A DNA stretch of 11,229 bases from NCBI GenBank assembly GCA_043735935.1, contig JAYTDO010000184.1, forward strand, positions 1-11,229, read 5' to 3'. The translations under genes and the position numbers were made by a program. The notes under the pieces were generated by a model. It ran no database searches. It saw nothing but the letters and a program-made list of their open reading frames with translations, and had not been told where the DNA came from. Position 1 is the first letter of the stretch, and every line of letters begins with the position of its first letter. Below, piece by piece: positions 6,389 to 11,229 of this stretch. This DNA is from JANLQB01 sp043735935 (GTDB taxonomy: Bacteria; Verrucomicrobiota; Verrucomicrobiia; Chthoniobacterales; Chthoniobacteraceae).

Positions 6389-9300
6389 TCACGGCGTGCC
6401 GAGGCGGAGTCGGATAAAGCGCGTGGCGAGCGAGGTGGTCGGTACGGCGTCGCGCACTTTCCAGCTCACTGAGCCATTTGGATTATTCGTGGGCCCCGAA
6501 ACGGTGACGATGTTCGCGCCGCCGGTGGACCAGGTCACCAGGTCGCCGGAAACTTCCGGTGTGGCGGTGCCTTCGCTGGCTCCGGCTTGCAGGCTGTATT
6601 GGAGGGTGACGTAGTTTTGTCCGGCCACATTCTCGATGGTGACGATGGGTTCTAGTGCGGCGCGGTCAGGCATTTTGGCCAGTCCGCCGAGCACGTATTC
6701 GGCACCGTTGGTCAGTCCATCGCTATCGCTGTCGGCCGCGGGTCCGGAGACTGCGGCATTGGCGGCCTCGGTTGAGTTGAAGCTGAGCTGTTTCCACGTG
6801 TTATACGTCAGCGTGCGCGGGACTCCGCCGGGCATGCCGCCGGGCTGCGTGGAGAAAGTCCAATTGCTGGCGAGAACCGGATTCGGAGCGCTGGCCGGAT
6901 TGATGAGGAGGAGTGAAGGTCCGTTTCCATCGGGGGCCTTGGGCCACGGGGTCGAGGTTCCGTAGGTGAAGCTCGCGATGGTTGCCGGGGATGCGCCGAC
7001 GGTCGCGAGGGTGAGCGTTTCGCCGTTGTTGTCGAGGCTTCCGCCGTATTCGCCGGCGATGAGCGCGTCGTAGCTCGAACCGTAGCGGAGCTGGAAGCCG
7101 AGTTTTTTGCGGACGACGAGGACGGATGTGCCGGGATTGATGGCTAGGACGGAGCCGAGGCTGAAGTCGAACGTGATGCCGACGGTCCAGCGCACGTCGC
7201 GCAGGTCGATGGGCGAAGTGCCGACATTGGTCAGGCGGACGAACTCAAAATCATCGCTGTCGATGAAACCGGCGGAAATCTCGGCTGCACTCGGGGCGGG
7301 CGGATTGTACATCAACTCGGCGACGACGAGGTTCGACGGAGTGGGCGGAACGGCAGCGGGGGCGAAGTAGGCTTCGGTGAGCCCGCTCCATTCGCCACCG
7401 GCGCTCAAGACGCGCGATTTGACGGTGACGAGATTGTTTAAAGTGACAGGTCCCGAATATACGGTCGCGCCCGCGGCGAGGCTGCCTCCCGCGAGACGTG
7501 GATCGTTTCCATTGAGCGTGTAGTAGATCGTGCTCCCGGCGGGTGCGGTCTTGCTGATGACGAGTTGGTAGCCGTTGCTCACGACGCCTCCGAATTGGCT
7601 GTAGGTCGGCGGTTCGGTCGTTGGCCACAGGCCGGCAGAGCGGAAGTTTCCGGTGGTCGAGCTGAAGAGATAAGCCCTGCGGCCGGTCGTCGGGTTGATG
7701 TGGTTGTTATACCAACTGAGGTCGATCGTCTGGTTGGCGACGTAGGTGAGCAGCGGTTGGACGAGCGCGCTGAATTGATCGACGAGCAACTGGAAGTGGT
7801 CGGTGCTGCCGCGATCGTCGAGGACGCCGCCATTCCACAGGTGTTTATTGATGCGGTCGGCCACGAGCAGCTTGAATTCGGGGCTTTTATACAGCCGCTT
7901 GAAGATGTCTCCACACTCGGTACTGCTGTTGAGCAGATTGTTGTTGATCGTGTCGTAAGTGACGGCTTTTCCGAAGCGACCGAAGGCGGCTTCGACATCC
8001 CAAACCACCATGCGGTAGCGTCCATTGGGAGTGCGTTCCCGCTGCGCGGCCCAGTTGTTGCCCGGCCAGTCGTCCATGTTGATGTAGATCCAGAAGAGGA
8101 AAACATCCGCCACATTGACGGGATCGAGGTAGTTCTGCACCGCCTGGTAGTTCGAGAGCGTCGGGCTCGTGTTGAGCGTGTTGAGCGCCGTCTGCATCGA
8201 ATTCCAGAAGTTTGCATCGCCGTCGACCTGCTCGCCGATGTAGCGCACGTCGAAGTCATTCGAGGTCCGGTAGTGGAGCTGGAAGGTTTCGTTTCTCAGG
8301 CGCTCGGTCATGTTGTAGAACCCTTTGAACGAGCCGTTGAAGTAGGCCGTGTTGATCGTGCCTGTGGGCTCGACCCAACCCATGTCGTGGTAGAGTCGGC
8401 GGCCGACTTCATCGATGAGGAAGGGATTGAGAATGTCGTTCTTCCCAGCCCGCACGCGGAGCCGCGAGTAGTCGTTCACTTCGTTGCCCGGGATCAAATA
8501 CGGATCCTTCACGGTGCTGTTTCCGTAGTCGCCGCGCCAGTAGAGGTTGAACGACGGCTTTTGCGTGTGGTCACTCGTCCAAGGCGATGTATTCGTCGTC
8601 GTGAGGAGCAGCCGGGGACGGGAGTATGGGCTGGACGAAATCCGGATGCCTACGTCTTCACGCCACCCGGACTTGCCGTCCGGGTAATAGAGTTCGGCGC
8701 GGATGGCCCGTTCAAACGCGTCGCCGCGGCCGATGGGGATGTTGTAGGAAGAGGGGCCGTTCGCCGCCCAAAGGCCGCCGGGATAGGTGCCGCCATTGAT
8801 GGCCATGATGCCGTACGGAAGGAAGAAATTGCGCGACGCATCGCCGCTGAAAAGCAGTGCCGGCACACCTTTGAGATTGGCGTGCGTATTCAAAAGATAG
8901 CTGTTGGTCTTGTCGTTGGAGGTGACGAGCCCCGACTTGAAAGCGCGTGCGCGAATGACGATGGCGGACTTCTGGTCGGAGGGTGGAGTGAGGGTGATCG
9001 GCCCCGAGTAAAGGGTGCCGGTCGTATCCGTCGGGTCGCTACCGTCGGTCGTGTAGCGGATCGTCGCGCCGGAGGTGGTCGTGCTGATGACGAGCGTTTG
9101 CGTCCCTGTATAGAATCCGCCCGAGAATGACGTGGTCCCGTTGGCCTTGTAAAAGTCGGGAGTCTTCACGCGCGACGAGAGGAAGATGCCGATGTTTTCC
9201 GCGCCGGGCGTCGCGGTCTCCAGAAAGCCCGACGTGGACGCTCCGCTCGGATTGCGACCCCATGAATGGAAGGTGTCCTGGCTCGGGATTCCCGTCACAG

Positions 9301-11229
9301 TGCTTTGCAACTGCCCGATGCTGTTCGCTAGAGCGACATAACCGCCCGATGCGCTGGACAGCGAAAAATTCGAGTGCAGATAGGTTGCCGTGCCGTTGGC
9401 GGCATTGCGACCGTCGCACATGACGAGGAGGAAGCCGTTGGCGGGGATGATCGATCCGTTGGTGGGAAAGGTCCACTTCGCGGGAATGCTCGCATCGTCG
9501 GTCAGGGTCCATCCGGCGAGATTCACCGGAAAGGCGTCGAGGTTTTTCAGCTCGACCCAGTCGCGGAAACTCTGGGGGTCATCATATTCGCCCTCCTGGC
9601 CGACCGGCGGCGTGAAGGGCGTGAGCAGGTTCGGGTCAAATAGGCCGCCGCTTGGTTCGGCCAGGCCCACGAAATAATTCCACGCTCCGCCAGGCGACCC
9701 GGTGCTGATGATCGACTGCGTCGCGTTCGGGTCCTGTCCGTTGTAGGAGACCTCAAAGTTATCGATCGCGAACGTGGCGCCGCCTGCTGGTGCCGGCGTG
9801 GTTTTCACGAACGTGGGGATGAAGTTCACCGAAGCCAGATTGTTCGCGTAGTCGAGGAACCGCTGTTGGTTGGCGACGGTGCCTTGGTTCAGTGTCACCT
9901 GATAGGCTCGCCACGGGCTGACCTGTACGTCGTCGATCGAAAGTTGGTCGCCCACGGTTGCATTCGAAGGCCCTACGAACGTGAGCTGGAATGCGGTCGT
10001 CCCTGCGGCATTGAGAGCGGCCCGCAGCGCCTCAACGTTCGACGCTGTGGCGAACTCGCGGGTGCTGACCTGCCAAGTGCCATTGCCGGTCAGCGTCCCG
10101 AGATTTGCCCGGTTCGCCGTCGAGCCTCCGAGCGGTTCCGCGTAGACGGTAAAGGTGACCCCAGTGGGGACCTTCGCGGCGAACTGCAACGTGACGTCCG
10201 AAAGCTGCGCCACGGTAATGGCCCCCGTCGTCCAATTGCGCACGCTCAAGCCGGGCAGACTGAAACTCCACGGCGCGCCGGTCGCGGCGGCCGTCGTTAC
10301 CTCGCACCGGAGAAATCCCGTCGAGCTGCCATTGCCGGCGGACGCGGTGTTATCTTCCGTGAGGCGGAATTGAAAACTCGTCAGGCCGGGATCCGTCGCG
10401 AGTGTGATGTTGTTTACGAGCGTGCCGGTGGTCGAATTACTCGCACTTCCGCCAGCGGTGACCGTGCGCGTGATCGCGCCGCCCGTCGCGCCGCCGAAGG
10501 TATTTGGAATGTTTTCGTCGAGCGTCGTGCCGGTCGGTTCGTAATAAAGATTGATGGAGTCGAGTTGGACGGCTTCTCCGTTGTTGAAGGGCGTCCCGGC
10601 GTAATAACCGGTCAGCTTGGTGACCTTTGAAAACGAGTTGTTCAGCTTGGTTATCAGCGCCGCCGACTGGGAGGCGTCGCTGAGTTGCACGGCGAAGGAT
10701 TCCCAATTTCCCGTGCCGACCAGCGTGCCCAGATTGATCCGTTCGGCTGCTGTGCCGCTGGAGGGGGCTTCAAGATAAAACGACTGCGCACGGCCAGCGG
10801 GCATCTTCCAGCGGAAACTCAGGCGCGAGCGTTGAAAGTCGGCCACGGTGATCGAACCGGCGGTCCATTGGGAGATCGTGAGTCCCTTCACGCCGAAGCC
10901 CAGTGAATCGATCGTCGTGGGGAAGGTGTCGTAGGTCCACGCGAGGAAACCCGTGCTTCCGCCGGGGCCGGCACCTGCGGTCCCATTTTCCCGCAGCACC
11001 GCCTGGCCGCTCCGGCAACCCGCCCCGACGTAGTATTCGTAGTTCCCGATGTTGATCGACCCGCCGATCAAGGTGGTCTGGGCGCCCGTCGCATCGATCG
11101 ATGCTCCGTAAAAACCGCCGCTGGCGGCCGCGAATTCATAGGCCGCGGCACCGCCGAAGGGAAGGCCCACCACGGTGAAACCGTCGAGGCTGCTCGTGGA
11201 AAGATCGAGCGCCGGATCAGCGCGGAAAC
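6389..11229 (-). CDS. Giant CotH-kinase / lamin-tail surface protein, N-terminus missing
   Basis: Partial: the frame stays open to the right edge, so the start and any signal peptide lie outside; over 1610 residues are visible. Residue numbers count from the GTG codon at 11173, which is probably internal. Order: beta-sandwich repeats at about 70-215 and 280-420 plus a half copy at 420-482; lamin-tail domain 520-640 (D-W-V-E-L-K-N then N-L-A-G-W-T-L); chitobiase C-terminal-like domain 675-760 (I-R-Y-T-T-D-G-S-D-P). A CotH kinase-like domain spans 820-1165, with K-P-S-F-N-L-Y-W-R-G, R-L-R-V-R-A-G-K-N-D, F-K-G-F-Y-N-M-T-E-R and V-V-W-D-V-E-A-A-F-G. A second chitobiase-like domain lies at 1185-1270 and a second lamin-tail at 1278-1425. 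The tail at 1480-1594 carries D-S-D-S-D-G-L-T-N-G. CotH proteins are atypical secreted kinases that phosphorylate surface or coat proteins; the flanking modules suggest carbohydrate or matrix binding. This lineage forms no known spores, so the target is unknown. No other gene in the window shares its transcript. Confidence 0.9.
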   Translation of the reverse strand, partial: FRADPALDLSTSSLDGFTVVGLPFGGAAAYEFAAASGGFYGASIDATGAQTTLIGGSINIGNYEYYVGAGCRSGQAVLRENGTAGAGPGGSTGFLAWTYDTFPTTIDSLGFGVKGLTISQWTAGSITVADFQRSRLSFRWKMPAGRAQSFYLEAPSSGTAAERINLGTLVGTGNWESFAVQLSDASQSAALITKLNNSFSKVTKLTGYYAGTPFNNGEAVQLDSINLYYEPTGTTLDENIPNTFGGATGGAITRTVTAGGSASNSTTGTLVNNITLATDPGLTSFQFRLTEDNTASAGNGSSTGFLRCEVTTAAATGAPWSFSLPGLSVRNWTTGAITVAQLSDVTLQFAAKVPTGVTFTVYAEPLGGSTANRANLGTLTGNGTWQVSTREFATASNVEALRAALNAAGTTAFQLTFVGPSNATVGDQLSIDDVQVSPWRAYQVTLNQGTVANQQRFLDYANNLASVNFIPTFVKTTPAPAGGATFAIDNFEVSYNGQDPNATQSIISTGSPGGAWNYFVGLAEPSGGLFDPNLLTPFTPPVGQEGEYDDPQSFRDWVELKNLDAFPVNLAGWTLTDDASIPAKWTFPTNGSIIPANGFLLVMCDGRNAANGTATYLHSNFSLSSASGGYVALANSIGQLQSTVTGIPSQDTFHSWGRNPSGASTSGFLETATPGAENIGIFLSSRVKTPDFYKANGTTSFSGGFYTGTQTLVISTTTSGATIRYTTDGSDPTDTTGTLYSGPITLTPPSDQKSAIVIRARAFKSGLVTSNDKTNSYLLNTHANLKGVPALLFSGDASRNFFLPYGIMAINGGTYPGGLWAANGPSSYNIPIGRGDAFERAIRAELYYPDGKSGWREDVGIRISSSPYSRPRLLLTTTNTSPWTSDHTQKPSFNLYWRGDYGNSTVKDPYLIPGNEVNDYSRLRVRAGKNDILNPFLIDEVGRRLYHDMGWVEPTGTINTAYFNGSFKGFYNMTERLRNETFQLHYRTSNDFDVRYIGEQVDGDANFWNSMQTALNTLNTSPTLSNYQAVQNYLDPVNVADVFLFWIYINMDDWPGNNWAAQRERTPNGRYRMVVWDVEAAFGRFGKAVTYDTINNNLLNSSTECGDIFKRLYKSPEFKLLVADRINKHLWNGGVLDDRGSTDHFQLLVDQFSALVQPLLTYVANQTIDLSWYNNHINPTTGRRAYLFSSTTGNFRSAGLWPTTEPPTYSQFGGVVSNGYQLVISKTAPAGSTIYYTLNGNDPRLAGGSLAAGATVYSGPVTLNNLVTVKSRVLSAGGEWSGLTEAYFAPAAVPPTPSNLVVAELMYNPPAPSAAEISAGFIDSDDFEFVRLTNVGTSPIDLRDVRWTVGITFDFSLGSVLAINPGTSVLVVRKKLGFQLRYGSSYDALIAGEYGGSLDNNGETLTLATVGASPATIASFTYGTSTPWPKAPDGNGPSLLLINPASAPNPVLASNWTFSTQPGGMPGGVPRTLTYNTWKQLSFNSTEAANAAVSGPAADSDSDGLTNGAEYVLGGLAKMPDRAALEPIVTIENVAGQNYVTLQYSLQAGASEGTATPEVSGDLVTWSTGGANIVTVSGPTNNPNGSVSWKVRDAVPTTSLATRFIRLRLGTP
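9728..9916 (-). repeat. Probable half copy of the beta-sandwich repeat in the CotH protein
   Basis: Residues about 420-482, directly after copy B. The end of this stretch (I-P-T-F-V, then a Gly-containing turn, then F-A-I-D-N-F-E-V-S) parallels the end of copy B (Q-L-T-F-V, turn, L-S-I-D-D-V-Q-V-S). The first half of the module is absent. The match is short, so confidence is moderate. Confidence 0.5.
9914..10336 (-). repeat. Internal beta-sandwich repeat, copy B, in the CotH protein
   Basis: Residues about 280-420 of the CotH protein. Its landmarks parallel copy A in the same order and spacing: S-S-T-G-F-L, G-L-S-V-R-N-W-T-T-G-A-I-T-V, R-A-N-L-G-T-L-T-G-N-G-T-W, and the closing L-S-I-D-D-V-Q-V. 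A linker of roughly 65 residues rich in Thr, Ser, Asn and Gly separates the copies. Confidence 0.8.
10529..10966 (-). repeat. Internal beta-sandwich repeat, copy A, in the CotH protein
   Basis: Residues about 70-215 of the CotH protein. This copy shares with copy B the ordered landmarks G-x-S-T-G-F-L, G-L-(T/S)-(I/V)-x-x-W-T-x-G-(S/A)-I-T-V, R-x-N-L-G-T-L-x-G-x-G-x-W and a closing D-x-(I/V)-x-(L/V) strand. It is a diverged protein-level repeat, not a DNA repeat. The fold is inferred to be a jelly-roll that may bind carbohydrate. Confidence 0.8.

Noticed and set aside
7565..9130. Plus-strand open frame of 521 codons opposite the CotH kinase region
   Set aside because: Low-complexity Val/Arg/Glu-rich translation with no recognisable domain; the minus strand encodes clear CotH motifs here.
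9866..10630. Plus-strand open frame of 254 codons opposite the CotH repeats
   Set aside because: Arg/Gly-rich antisense shadow; the minus strand carries aligned protein repeats.
1..11229. CRISPR array, tRNA or rRNA genes, insertion sequence, phage or toxin-antitoxin genes
   Set aside because: No regularly spaced short repeats, RNA gene signatures, transposase motifs or small paired genes are visible.

Overview
The window is GC-rich and densely coding. It most likely comes from a member of the Verrucomicrobiota (PVC superphylum). Four protein types point that way: a Pirellula/Verrucomicrobium-type heme-binding domain, a PVC-type 'membrane-bound dehydrogenase' beta-propeller behind an SGNH domain, a Na_H_antiport_2-type antiporter, and a very large CotH-kinase/lamin-tail secreted protein ending in a Verrucomicrobia-style C-terminal module. 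This placement is inferred from protein families; no rRNA gene or other marker is present.

Layout. (1) Positions 1-314 (+) hold the C-terminal end of a c-type cytochrome domain protein cut by the window edge. (2) Positions 387-3671 (+) hold a 1094-residue exported multidomain protein: SGNH esterase-like domain, PVC-type dehydrogenase propeller, HEAT-like helices, a beta-sandwich, and a type-1 copper (cupredoxin) domain. (3) Positions 3865-4272 (+) encode a small secreted beta-rich protein of unknown function. (4) Positions 4306-5802 (-) encode a putative Na+/H+ antiporter, convergent with gene 3. (5) Positions 5893-6381 (+) encode a small NlpC/P60-like lipoprotein, divergent from the antiporter. 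(6) Positions 6389-11229 (-) hold a giant CotH-kinase/lamin-tail protein whose N-terminus lies beyond the right edge; it converges on gene 5 with only 7 bases between stops.

How the genes may work together. Genes 1 and 2 are co-directional, 72 bp apart, and are both exported redox proteins, so a shared job in periplasmic or surface oxidation of (possibly acylated) carbohydrate is plausible. In that model electrons leave the dehydrogenase through an in-cis copper domain and a neighbouring heme domain. The other genes are separate transcription units: ion homeostasis, cell-wall peptide cleavage, and a surface protein probably able to bind polymers and phosphorylate a partner. Nearly every product carries an export signal, so the window reads as a cell-envelope neighbourhood.

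No tRNA, rRNA, CRISPR, insertion sequence or integrase is visible. All gaps between genes are under 200 bp. The most interesting points are the copper-for-heme domain architecture of gene 2 and the two-and-a-half-copy beta-sandwich repeat plus mirror-image domain order of gene 6.
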